The notes beneath the pieces are model-generated. The model searched no databases. It was given only the letters and a program-made list of their open reading frames with translations, and was not told the origin of the DNA. From Streptomyces viridochromogenes (lineage in GTDB: Bacteria > Actinomycetota > Actinomycetes > Streptomycetales > Streptomycetaceae): 61,056 nucleotides of DNA. Location: assembly GCF_001270495.1 (NCBI RefSeq), contig NZ_LGUR01000227.1, positions 1-61,056 of the forward strand, written 5' to 3'. The position numbers and the translations under genes were made by a program. Below, piece by piece: positions 1 through 8,731 of the stretch; position 1 is the stretch's first letter, and every line of letters begins with the position of its first letter.

Positions 1-40
1 CGGCATCGCCCGCCTGCACAACCTTGCCCTCGCCGGGTGA
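1..40 (+). CDS. C-terminal end of an upstream gene (partial)
   Basis: A frame open from the window edge ends at a TGA at 38-40 and reads GIARLHNLALAG. Eleven of its twelve codons end in G or C, as expected of Streptomyces coding sequence. It is too short to identify. Confidence 0.35.
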   Translation, partial: GIARLHNLALAG

Positions 41-264
41 CGGGGAAACGCACAGGTCATCCAGCATGCCGGAGATCATTTACGGGACAACCCTTAGCCC
101 TGTCCGCGAAGTCCCGCCTGCCCGGCCCCGGCCCCTCGGCCCCGGCACCCGCCTCCCCGTACGGCTCCGCGAATCCCGCACAGCCGAACCCGCGACATCA
201 CCAAGCACCGTCCGCAACAATGGAGTTCGTCGAGGTCACACACCACGGGGGAGCGAGCAGCGCC

Positions 265-615
265 ATGGACGGGTTGATGGAGTTCGAGACCGCCGGCGGC
301 GCGCGCGTCGTCGTGGAGGGCGTCGACGACGAGTCCGGCGCCCGGCTCGTGTCGCGCGGTGACGGCCCCGACCGGGCGACCCGCACCTTCGAGAACGCGC
401 TGGACGGGGTCCGCGCGGCGGCGGACTCCGCGTTGCGGGTCTTCCGGGACGGGTCGCTCAAACCGGACACCGTGGAACTCGAATTCGGCGTGAAACTCAC
501 CGCGGAGGCCGGAGCGGTGATCGCCAAGGGGTCGACGGAGGGGCACCTGGTGGTGAAGCTCAGCTGGTCACCCGGGCGGGTACCCGCGGATCAGGAGGCC
601 GCCGACCGGTCATGA
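265..615 (+). CDS. Trypsin-co-occurring domain protein (CU044_2847 family)
   Basis: A small 116-aa protein, first of a four-gene operon. The pattern MEFETAGGARVVVEG followed by a central ARTFENALDGVRAAADSALRV-like helix matches the CU044_2847/TRYPCO1 family, which is found beside trypsin-like proteases in actinobacterial conflict operons. No enzymatic motif is visible, so it is probably an adaptor or sensor for the protease. The ATG at 265 is chosen because a GGGGGAG lies 11 bases upstream. The in-frame ATG at 220 has no ribosome-binding site, and an ATG at 277 is also possible. The stop codon overlaps the protease start in an ATGA, indicating translational coupling. The family assignment is from recognition; the role is inference. 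Confidence 0.75.
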   Translation: MDGLMEFETAGGARVVVEGVDDESGARLVSRGDGPDRATRTFENALDGVRAAADSALRVFRDGSLKPDTVELEFGVKLTAEAGAVIAKGSTEGHLVVKLSWSPGRVPADQEAADRS

Positions 616-2336
616 GCAGCGCTGCCTGGCACGCCCGGATCGTCTGCGGGAACGAGGTCGGCGCGGGCTTCCTGGTCTCCCCGCGCCGCGTGGTCACCTG
701 CGCCCATGTCGTGCGGTGGAGCGGCAGATCGGCGGTGACGGTGGCCTTCCCCAACAGCAGGGAACTCAGCGCGCTGCCGGCCGCCGTGGCCGTCCACGGC
801 GGCTGGTCCGGCGGTGCGGCCGACCCCGGTGACCTGGCCGTCCTGGAGCTGGACCGCGAAGTACCGCTGGCACCGGCCGAGTTCGCACCGCCCGGCGCCG
901 AGCTGGGCGACCCCGCCCCCACCCTGGTGGCGTACGGCTTTCCCAGGGGGTACGACGAGGGCATGCTCGCCCGGTACCAGGCCGTGCCCGGCCCGCTGGT
1001 CTCGGACGAGTGGCGCCAGCTGGAGGCCGTGACGGCCCACGGGCAGCCCCTGGCCGCCGGGTTCAGCGGCGCGGCGGTGACGCTGGCGGACGGCCGGGTG
1101 GTCGGCATGGTGTCGACCGTCGCGAGCGAGCGGGACATCCGGGTCGCCCGGATGCTGCCGACCCAGGTCATGGCCCGCTATCACCCCGAACTGGGCGAGC
1201 GGGTGCCCACCCCCGACCACCACCCCGACGCCGTACGCCGGCTGTACACCCTGGTGCGCCGGGCGGTGGCGGAAGGGCTGGGCTGCGACGCGAACCGGCT
1301 GTACGTCGACGCCGTCGGCCCCTTCGGCCCGCCGCTTCCCGGGCCCGGCTTCACCTCGCTGGGCGCGGCCGCCGGGTATGTGCAGTGGGAGGTGCCCGGC
1401 GCGGAGGCGGTGACCCGGTTCGCCGAGCGGCTCCAGGAACTGCTGGACCCGCCCTCCCCCAAGCCCGCCGCGGCCACCGCGGCTACCCGTACTGCTACCG
1501 CTGCCGGTGCGACTGCCGCTGCCACTGCCGCCGTCTCGTCGTGGTCGCCGATCCTGGTCGAGATCGACCACAGCGGCGCCGGCGCCGACCAGGTCACCGT
1601 CGAGGTGTCCGCCTACCGCGAGGGCCAGCGACGGCGTGTGGGCTCGGAGCGCCTCGCGCGCGGCGCCGTCCGGGAGTACGTCCAGCGGCACATCGACGAC
1701 GCCTTCGCCCAACTCGCGCCCGGAGCCGAGGAGTTGATCACCTTCGCACTCCCTCGTGAGTGGCTGAACGAGCCGGTGGCGCGCTGGGAGTGCGGCGCGG
1801 CGGACTCCACCCCGCTGGGCTGCGCCTATCCTCTCGTCGTCGTGGACCGGTCCCGGCTCCGCAGCGGGCAGCTGCGTCATCGGCTCGCCAAGAAGTGGCA
1901 CAAGCTGGACGACCGTTCCCGCACGCAGCTGCACCGCGTGGACTGCGGCTCCCCGGAGCGCGCGCCGAGCCTGCGCAAGCGGCTGCGCGACGCGGACGCC
2001 GACCTGGCCGGCTACTCCTTCCCGCCCAACGCCGCGCGGTCGCACTTCGAGGCCGGACTCAACACCCCGGTGCCGGTGCTGCTGTGGCCGCGCACGGGCT
2101 GCGTCGACGCCCAGCACGAGGGCCCCTGCTCCGGCGCCGCGTTCCTCGACGCGCTCAGCGCCTCGGTCGCCGACGTCCCGCCCACCGAACTGCCGCGCCG
2201 CGTCCGCGAGTTACGGGAGACCGCGGACGCGGACGACGATCCGGAGCGGCACTGGGCGACGGACGTCCAGCTCCTGTGGGACGACCCTCGCTGCTTCCCC
2301 GAACCCGCCGCCAGCCTGCACTCCCCGGTCGCCTGA
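612..2336 (+). CDS. Trypsin-like serine protease with VMAP-C-like C-terminal domain
   Basis: 574 aa. The N-terminal ~190 residues are a chymotrypsin-fold protease: GAGFLVSPRRVVTCAHVV carries the catalytic His, DPGDLAVLELD the Asp, and GFSGAAV the nucleophile Ser. There is no signal peptide, so it should act in the cytoplasm. A helical segment (about residues 195-285) and an Ala/Thr-rich linker lead to a C-terminal domain from about 310. That domain has ITFALPREWLNEPV and PLGCAYPLVV, typical of VMAP-C domains in vWA/MoxR-associated conflict proteins. It starts with an ATGA overlap on the upstream gene and is followed 28 bases later by the MoxR ATPase. The expected role is a nucleotide-licensed effector protease; its substrate is unknown. 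Confidence 0.85.
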   Translation: MSSAAWHARIVCGNEVGAGFLVSPRRVVTCAHVVRWSGRSAVTVAFPNSRELSALPAAVAVHGGWSGGAADPGDLAVLELDREVPLAPAEFAPPGAELGDPAPTLVAYGFPRGYDEGMLARYQAVPGPLVSDEWRQLEAVTAHGQPLAAGFSGAAVTLADGRVVGMVSTVASERDIRVARMLPTQVMARYHPELGERVPTPDHHPDAVRRLYTLVRRAVAEGLGCDANRLYVDAVGPFGPPLPGPGFTSLGAAAGYVQWEVPGAEAVTRFAERLQELLDPPSPKPAAATAATRTATAAGATAAATAAVSSWSPILVEIDHSGAGADQVTVEVSAYREGQRRRVGSERLARGAVREYVQRHIDDAFAQLAPGAEELITFALPREWLNEPVARWECGAADSTPLGCAYPLVVVDRSRLRSGQLRHRLAKKWHKLDDRSRTQLHRVDCGSPERAPSLRKRLRDADADLAGYSFPPNAARSHFEAGLNTPVPVLLWPRTGCVDAQHEGPCSGAAFLDALSASVADVPPTELPRRVRELRETADADDDPERHWATDVQLLWDDPRCFPEPAASLHSPVA

Positions 2337-2364
2337 GCCGCCGTACCCCACGGAGAAGAGACCC

Positions 2365-3369
2365 ATGCCCCTGTGGCCCGTCTACACCGGCACCAACGAG
2401 CCGCACGACGGCATCACCCTGCTGCCGCCGCCCCCGCCCTGGCGTGCCTTCAACGGCGGCCCGGTGCTCGATCCGCCGGACGCGACCGCCGACGCCGACG
2501 CCGTCTCCCCGGACCGCACCCACCGCGCCGAGACGTACCGGGCCACGTCACAGACGGTCCAACTGGTCAACGCCGCCCTCTACTTGAGGCGCCCGCTGCT
2601 GGTGACGGGCCCGCCCGGCACCGGCAAGTCCTCCCTCGTGTACGCGGTCGCCCGCGAGCTCGGGCTCGGCCCGGTCCTGCGCTGGAACATCACCAGCCGG
2701 AGCACGCTCCACGACGGCCTCTACCAGTACGACCCGCTGTCCCGGCTGTACGCGGCCCGGAACGCACCCGCGGCGGAGGCCGGCATCGAGGACCATCTGC
2801 GCCTCGGCCCGCTCGGCACCGCCCTCCTCCCTTACGCCCGCCCCCGCGCCCTTCTCATCGACGAGATCGACAAGAGCGACCTCGATCTGCCCAACGACCT
2901 GCTGAACGTCCTGGAGGAGGGACAGTACGAGATCCCCGAGCTGATCCGCACCGCCCGCGAGACCCCCACCGCCGAGGTGATGATCGACGGCACCGACCAA
3001 CGGGTGGCGGTGGAGGGCGGCCGGGTCCGCTGCCGGACCTTCCCGTTCGTGGTCCTCACCAGCAACGGGGAGCGCGAGTTCCCGCCCGCCTTCCTGCGCC
3101 GCTGCGTCACACTGCGCCTGCGGCAGCCCGACGACCGTCATCTCGCCGACATCGTCCGCGCCCACTTCGACGGGGAGCCCGACGCCTACGCACAGACCCT
3201 GATCAGCCGGTTCCTGTCCCGGGTGGGCGGTGGTGACCTGGCCACCGACCAGCTCCTCAACGCGATCTACCTGGCCCGCTCCTCCGGCCTGGACATCGAC
3301 TCCCTGGACGAGCTGGCCGAGCAGCTGATGCCGTATCTGAGTGAGGCGTCGCCGACCGATGCCTTCTGA
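2365..3369 (+). CDS. MoxR-type AAA+ ATPase
   Basis: 334 aa. Walker A is GPPGTGKSS near residue 84 and Walker B is ALLIDEIDKSDLDLPNDLL near 165. A sensor-1 segment, FPFVVLTSNGEREFPPAF, precedes the conserved arginines of RRCVTLRL. This is the MoxR branch of helix-2-insert AAA+ proteins, which remodel partner proteins. The ATG at 2365 has GGAGAAGAG upstream. The 3-prime end overlaps the next gene by 11 bases. In this operon it probably supplies the NTP-dependent switch controlling the protease and the large downstream protein (inference). Confidence 0.9.
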   Translation: MPLWPVYTGTNEPHDGITLLPPPPPWRAFNGGPVLDPPDATADADAVSPDRTHRAETYRATSQTVQLVNAALYLRRPLLVTGPPGTGKSSLVYAVARELGLGPVLRWNITSRSTLHDGLYQYDPLSRLYAARNAPAAEAGIEDHLRLGPLGTALLPYARPRALLIDEIDKSDLDLPNDLLNVLEEGQYEIPELIRTARETPTAEVMIDGTDQRVAVEGGRVRCRTFPFVVLTSNGEREFPPAFLRRCVTLRLRQPDDRHLADIVRAHFDGEPDAYAQTLISRFLSRVGGGDLATDQLLNAIYLARSSGLDIDSLDELAEQLMPYLSEASPTDAF

Positions 3370-6300
3370 GCGCGCCGGTCGGCGCCCGCCGCTGGTCCGC
3401 CTGGCCGACGTGCTGGCCGAGGCGTCCGGCGGGGTGCGCCCGACCCCGCTCGAACTGGCCGAACTCCTGTGGCTGGCCCGCCACATGGAGCCCGCCGAGG
3501 CGGCCCCGGAAGCCGCCGCCGAAGAGGTGCGTGCCCCTGACGCCCCCTCGCCGACACCGCCTCCTCCACGGGAGCAGCCGCACGACGGCACCCCGAGCCC
3601 ACCCCGGCCCACGCCCGTGGCACCCCCGCGTGCCCCGCTCCACCTCCCCCCCCCGCAGACGCCGGCCCCGGCCCCGGCCCCGCCCGCCGTCCCGCACGCC
3701 ACCCTCCTGGCCCCCGCGCCCCCGATGCTGCGCCACCCGCTGGCCCTCCAGCGCTCCCTGCGCCCGCTCAAACGCCGTACCGACGCGCCCGACCGCCTCG
3801 AACTGGACGAGCGGGCCACCGCCGACCGCATCGCCCGGCTGGGCGCCGCCCCCGAGTGGTGGCTGCCCGTGCTGCGCCCGGCACGGGAGCGCTGGCTGCG
3901 GCTGAACCTGGTGTACGACGCCGGCCCCACGATGGCGGTGTGGCGCCCCCTGATCCGTGAACTGCACACGACGCTCGCCCAGTCGGGCATCTTCCGCACG
4001 GTCACCGTGCACCGCGCCGACCCCGACGGCAGCGTGCGCCCCGGCACCCCGACACCCACCGACGGGCGCACGGTCACCCTTCTGGTCAGCGACTGCATGG
4101 GCCCGCAGTGGCGCCAGGGCCCGGTCGGCCCACGCTGGTTCGGCACGCTGCGTCGCTGGGCGCACCGGATGCCGCTGGCCGTCGTACAGCCCCTGCCGGA
4201 ACACCTCTGGCGGGACACGGCCCTGCCCGCCGCCCCCGGCCGGCTGTCGGCACCGCATCCGGCGGCGCCCTCGGCCTCCCTGGTCTTCCTGCCGTACGAC
4301 GAGCCGGAGGCCGAGCCCGACGGCGCGGTCGCGGTGCCCGTGCTGGAGCCGGGCCCGGACTGGCTGGCGAACTGGGCCTCGCTGGTCGCGGCGCCGCGCG
4401 GCCGGGAGGTCCCCGGGGCCGCGGCCCTGCTGCACGGACCGCCGGGCGACTCCGACGACCGTACGGACCTCACCGTCCTGTCCCCCGAGGAACTGGTCCT
4501 GCGCTTTCGCGCGACGGCCTCCCCGGAGGCGTTCCGGCTGGCCGGCCATCTCGCGCTGGGCCGCCCGGACCTGCCGGTCATGCGTCTGGTCCACGCCGGC
4601 CTCGAACCGCGCCCCCGCCCCCAGCACCTCGCGGAGGTCATCCTCAGCGGCATGCTCACGGGCGTGCCCGGCCCACCCGGGTCGTACGCCTTCCGGGACG
4701 GGGTGCGGGAGCTGCTGCTGCGCAGCCTGCCGCGGACGGCACGCGAGCGGACGACCGAACTGCTGGCCCACGTGGGCGGGTTGATCGACGAACGGGCCGG
4801 CGTGGCACCGGGCGAGTTCCGGGCGTCGACCCCGGCGGCGTCGGGTACGGCGACCGTGGCGGACGCCGAGCCGTTCGCCACGGTGCGTCCGGAGAGTGTG
4901 GAGGCGCTGGGCGGAGGCCACCGGGCGCCGGTTCCGGAAGAGGGTTCGGGTTCAGGACCGGGACCCGCCCCTGAACCCGCGACGGAACCCGCGACGGAAC
5001 CCGCTCCCAGGCTCGTGGGCGGCCGTTACCGGCTGCTGGAGAAGCTGGCGCCCTACTCGGAGCAGTGGCGGGCCCAGGACACGGAAGCGGACCGGATCGT
5101 GACCGTGCGGCTGATCAAACCGGTCACGGTTCCCGACTGGCGGGCCGCGTTCCACCGGGACGCACAGGCACTCCGAGACCTCGACGACCGCCATGTGGCG
5201 ACCGTGCACGACTTCGGCTTCGACGCGGACTCGGCCTACCTCGTCACGGAGCACCTGGACGGCATCGACCTCAACTCCCTGGTGGCGGGCAGCGGTTACG
5301 ATCTGCCGGCGCCCCTGATGGTGTCCGTCGCCGCCCAGCTCACGCAGGCCGTCATGGCCCTCCACGACGCCGGTGTCACCCACGGCGGCCTGATCATGTC
5401 GCGGGTCGTCCTGCTGCCCGACGGAGCACTCAAGCTCGCCCCGACGGGTCGGCCCTCGGGGACGATCGCCGAGGACCGACAGGCACTCGGCGCGCTGCTG
5501 TTCCAGCTGGCGGCCGGCTCGTCCCCTCCGAAGGGCTGGCTGCAGCCCGACCGACTGGTTCATCTGCCGCCCGTCCTCCGGGCACCGTTCGCGGAGGCAC
5601 TCACCGCACTCATGTCCGCGGACCGCATGAGGGAGGGCCTGGACCGACTCGTCGAGCTGAGCCGGTCCCCGCTGCCCCGTGAGTCGTACGACCAGCTCCG
5701 CTACCAGGTCCTGGGCCCGCTGCGGGCCGGGTTCCCGGACCACCCCCTCCATGTGCCGCCGTCCTGCGCCGCCATGCTCGCCATGCTGCTGTTCAAGCAC
5801 GGCCGCGCCGCGACCCACGACGAACTCAGGGACGGGCTGTGGGACGCGGACGACAGGCCGGCGGACACCAGGGCCGAACTGAGCAGGATGGCCTCCCGGC
5901 TGCGGATCTCACTGGGCTCCGGCGCCCTGGCCTCGCACTCCGGCGGCCGTTACGCCCTGCACACCAGCGTGGACTACGTGGACATCGTCCACTGCGACGA
6001 ACTGGTCCGCCGGGCCGACGAGGCCCGCGGGGCCGGTTCCTTCGCCGACGCCCGCGCCCTGGTCACCGAGGCGCTGAGCCTCTGGAGCGGCGACGACGCC
6101 CTCGCGAACGTCCCCGGACCCGCCGCCCGCACCGCCCGCACCCGCCTCCAGCAGCTCCGCCTCGGGCTGCTGCGGGGGCGCGCCGAACTCGACCTGGAAC
6201 TCGGCGAGTTCGAACGGGCCGCCACCGACCTCGCGGAGCTGCTGCGGCTCCACCCGGCCCGTGAGGACTTCCGTCGCCTCTACCTCATCGCCCTGCGCCG

Positions 6301-8476
6301 CCAGGGGCGCGTCGAGGAGGCCCTGGAGGTGTACGAGGAGTACGAGCTGTCCGGCGGGCAGAACCCCGAACTGCTGGCCCTGGGGCGGGAGTTGCGTGAC
6401 GAGTTCGGCGACGCCCCGGACGGCTCGGCGGACGGCGCCGCGTACGACGAGCCGTCCGACACGGCCAACGGCACGGCCACCGACACCGACATCGCGTACG
6501 GCTTCGTCGCCGCCCCCGACGAGCTGCCGGAGGGCTTCGTCCCTCCGGAGGACGACCACCCGACGCTCCGGGAGGAGCTGTCCGAGCACGTCCCGCTCCC
6601 CCAGGACTACGTACCGGACAGCCTGTTCGCCGTCGAGGACACGCTGTCGGGCGGGCAGGTCGAGGACGCGTACGACGAGCCCCCGCCGGACCTCGATGTC
6701 GAGGAGGAGCCGGACACCGACCAGCGTGACTGCGTCGGCTTCGAGTTCGTGGACGGTCCGCCGACCGACGAGGCCCGCGCCGAGCTCCGCCGCCTGGTCA
6801 TGATCCTGGTCGAGGCGAGCGGTTTCGAGACGAGCGAGTATCTGCTCAGGGACACGGACCGCGGCTTCACGCTGCTGCTGCGGCCGTACCTGGACGGAGC
6901 CCCTCTCCTCCGGGCGACGGTGGCCGGGCTGCCGGAACTGCTGGGCCGCCTGGAGGGCCGGCGTCTTCGGGTCGACTTCTGGCAGGCGCGGTTCGGGCCG
7001 GCCGAGGGCGAGGTGCACAGCGACCGGCCCGACACCGAGACGGTCACTGCCGCGCTGAACGTGTCCGGGCTCCAGGCGATCATCGCCGTCTCGGAGTTCT
7101 GGCACTTCGTGGAGGTCGCGGATAGCTCCCTCGCCGCGGACCGGTTCACGCAGCTCAGCGACGCCACGGGGTGGTACACCACCGTTCACCCCGCCGAGGT
7201 GCCCGACCCGTCCGCCGCGACCGTGCTGATCGACATGACCGACATGCTGCGCAGTCCGGCCTTCGCCCGCGCATCCGAGCCCGGGACGCCGACCGGCAGG
7301 GCGGTGGCCGGCCCCTTCCCCATGCCGTCCGACGGACAGATCCCCCTTCCCCTGGGCGAATCCAAGATCGTCGTCTCTCTGCCCGGCGGCGAGCTGGTCC
7401 CCGCGGACTATGCGGTCGTCCTCTCGGCACCCAGGCACGTCCGCGCGAGGTGGCACTACTTCGAGGTCGACCTGACGGAGCGTCGCCTCGCCCCCGAGGG
7501 CGTTCCGGGCGTCGAGGTGAGGTGGCGCGTCAGGGACCCCGTGACGGCCGCGAGCAGTCCGGACCTGGACGTGCCGGAACTGCTCACCGACACACTGCTG
7601 GGTGCGCGGGGCTCGTACGGCAACGAGCTCAGGCAAGCCCTGGGTGACAGGCCCGTGCCCGGCTACCTCGTTCACTGGTCCCTCCCGACCGTGTTCCGGA
7701 CCGCCGCCGTCGGCACCCTCGCGCACTGGACGCGCCCCGTCGGTTCCTCCAGATCCTCAGCCTCTCCGTCGGATCTGATCGTCCGCGCCGACTGCGTGCT
7801 GCTCGGCTTCGACGGAGTGCTCACCCGGTTGTACCCGGCGGACGAGGAACGGCAGGTCCTCCGGGACGTCGCCCGTCTGATCCTGGAGGAGCGGGATCCG
7901 GAAGACGCCCTTTCCGGGCGCCCGCTGCTGGAGCGGGAGGGTCCGCGTCACCCCCTGGAGGGGTACGCCAACACCCTCGACCTGCTGCGGGCGTTCGCGG
8001 GACACAAACTGGCCGACGGGATGCGCTTCAGGATTGACCGGCACGACGTGCTGGCAGCCGGCACCGCGCGCCCCATCCCCTCGTCCAGCCAGTTGGTCAA
8101 CGCCCTGCACGCGGGCGGCGCCCGCCCGGCCGTGGTGACCGACCGGGCGCGGCTCGCCGCCGTGACGCACCTGGAGTGGCGCGGGCTGACCTCCCACGTG
8201 CCCGGCGGTGTGTACGGTCGCGGCGCGGATCTCACCCGCCTCATGCCGGACCCGTATGTCCTCCAGCAGGCTCTCGACGGGCTCGGTGCGCGCGCCGCCG
8301 ACTGTGTGCTGATCGGGTCCACCGTCGCCGAACAGATCGCCGCCCGTGCCGCCGGCGTGCCGTTCATCGGCTTCTGCCCGGACGAACAGACCCGGACGCG
8401 GCTGCGCGGGACGAACAGCGAGGTGCTCCTCGTTTCCAGCCTCCGTCCACTGCTCACGGCCGCCCGGTACCGATGA
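3359..8476 (+). CDS. Giant SAV_2336-type protein: pseudokinase, SARP/BTAD-like module and degenerate HAD domain
   Basis: 1705 aa, last gene of the operon. Domains by approximate residue: 1-480, SAV_2336-type N-terminal region with a Pro-rich linker (50-120). 550-770, a protein-kinase fold (GGRYRLLEKLAPYSEQW, VRLIKP) in which the HRD loop reads THGGLIMSR and the DFG position reads LAPTG, so the catalytic Asp residues and the Asn are missing. 778-868, a winged-helix-like segment, and 869-1013, a TPR/BTAD-like segment as in SARP/AfsR regulators (RLYLIALRRQGRVEEALEVY). Next an acidic linker and an unassigned domain (about 1130-1300). 1474-1705, a HAD fold whose motif I reads LLGFDGVL, with the nucleophile Asp replaced by Gly, and whose motif IV reads IGSTVAEQ without its acidic pair. 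The start at 3359 is preferred; an in-frame start at 3341 is possible. It looks like a signalling scaffold made of inactive enzymes. The role is inferred. Confidence 0.8.
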   Translation: MPSERAGRRPPLVRLADVLAEASGGVRPTPLELAELLWLARHMEPAEAAPEAAAEEVRAPDAPSPTPPPPREQPHDGTPSPPRPTPVAPPRAPLHLPPPQTPAPAPAPPAVPHATLLAPAPPMLRHPLALQRSLRPLKRRTDAPDRLELDERATADRIARLGAAPEWWLPVLRPARERWLRLNLVYDAGPTMAVWRPLIRELHTTLAQSGIFRTVTVHRADPDGSVRPGTPTPTDGRTVTLLVSDCMGPQWRQGPVGPRWFGTLRRWAHRMPLAVVQPLPEHLWRDTALPAAPGRLSAPHPAAPSASLVFLPYDEPEAEPDGAVAVPVLEPGPDWLANWASLVAAPRGREVPGAAALLHGPPGDSDDRTDLTVLSPEELVLRFRATASPEAFRLAGHLALGRPDLPVMRLVHAGLEPRPRPQHLAEVILSGMLTGVPGPPGSYAFRDGVRELLLRSLPRTARERTTELLAHVGGLIDERAGVAPGEFRASTPAASGTATVADAEPFATVRPESVEALGGGHRAPVPEEGSGSGPGPAPEPATEPATEPAPRLVGGRYRLLEKLAPYSEQWRAQDTEADRIVTVRLIKPVTVPDWRAAFHRDAQALRDLDDRHVATVHDFGFDADSAYLVTEHLDGIDLNSLVAGSGYDLPAPLMVSVAAQLTQAVMALHDAGVTHGGLIMSRVVLLPDGALKLAPTGRPSGTIAEDRQALGALLFQLAAGSSPPKGWLQPDRLVHLPPVLRAPFAEALTALMSADRMREGLDRLVELSRSPLPRESYDQLRYQVLGPLRAGFPDHPLHVPPSCAAMLAMLLFKHGRAATHDELRDGLWDADDRPADTRAELSRMASRLRISLGSGALASHSGGRYALHTSVDYVDIVHCDELVRRADEARGAGSFADARALVTEALSLWSGDDALANVPGPAARTARTRLQQLRLGLLRGRAELDLELGEFERAATDLAELLRLHPAREDFRRLYLIALRRQGRVEEALEVYEEYELSGGQNPELLALGRELRDEFGDAPDGSADGAAYDEPSDTANGTATDTDIAYGFVAAPDELPEGFVPPEDDHPTLREELSEHVPLPQDYVPDSLFAVEDTLSGGQVEDAYDEPPPDLDVEEEPDTDQRDCVGFEFVDGPPTDEARAELRRLVMILVEASGFETSEYLLRDTDRGFTLLLRPYLDGAPLLRATVAGLPELLGRLEGRRLRVDFWQARFGPAEGEVHSDRPDTETVTAALNVSGLQAIIAVSEFWHFVEVADSSLAADRFTQLSDATGWYTTVHPAEVPDPSAATVLIDMTDMLRSPAFARASEPGTPTGRAVAGPFPMPSDGQIPLPLGESKIVVSLPGGELVPADYAVVLSAPRHVRARWHYFEVDLTERRLAPEGVPGVEVRWRVRDPVTAASSPDLDVPELLTDTLLGARGSYGNELRQALGDRPVPGYLVHWSLPTVFRTAAVGTLAHWTRPVGSSRSSASPSDLIVRADCVLLGFDGVLTRLYPADEERQVLRDVARLILEERDPEDALSGRPLLEREGPRHPLEGYANTLDLLRAFAGHKLADGMRFRIDRHDVLAAGTARPIPSSSQLVNALHAGGARPAVVTDRARLAAVTHLEWRGLTSHVPGGVYGRGADLTRLMPDPYVLQQALDGLGARAADCVLIGSTVAEQIAARAAGVPFIGFCPDEQTRTRLRGTNSEVLLVSSLRPLLTAARYR

Positions 8477-8731
8477 GCCCTGTACCGAGGATCCACGTAT
8501 CGCGGACCCGCCAGATCCTTACGGGGGACCCGCACCAGGCATAACAGACAAACCCCCATTCAGCCGCACCCCACCCGGCCCCCTCCAGAAGGCGCCCCCC
8601 ACTACACAGACCGCACGATCGATGTCAAGGAGGCCCGCCGTGCGGCGGCCCCGCAATCACGACCCACATCCCAAGCGAGGCCCGCCACCCACCCGGCGGA
8701 CCCATGGTCTGCGTTTTCGGGAGGACCCCCC
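8477..8731. other. Intergenic region before the MreB-like gene
   Basis: 255 bases with no convincing gene. The last bases carry a purine-rich GGGAGGA that serves as the ribosome-binding site for the start at 8732. No clear terminator stem was found by eye. Confidence 0.4.

Noticed and set aside
591..2117. 508-aa minus-strand open frame
   Set aside because: Lies antisense to the protease gene, whose frame contains the catalytic triad. The minus frame is low-complexity Arg/Gly/Ala-rich, as expected of GC-rich shadows.
2548..4881. 777-aa minus-strand open frame
   Set aside because: Antisense to the MoxR gene and the start of the SAV_2336 gene. Ser/Arg/Gly-rich with no motif.
5909..7726. 605-aa minus-strand open frame
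   Set aside because: Antisense shadow of the SAV_2336-type protein, which has continuous recognisable domains on the plus strand.
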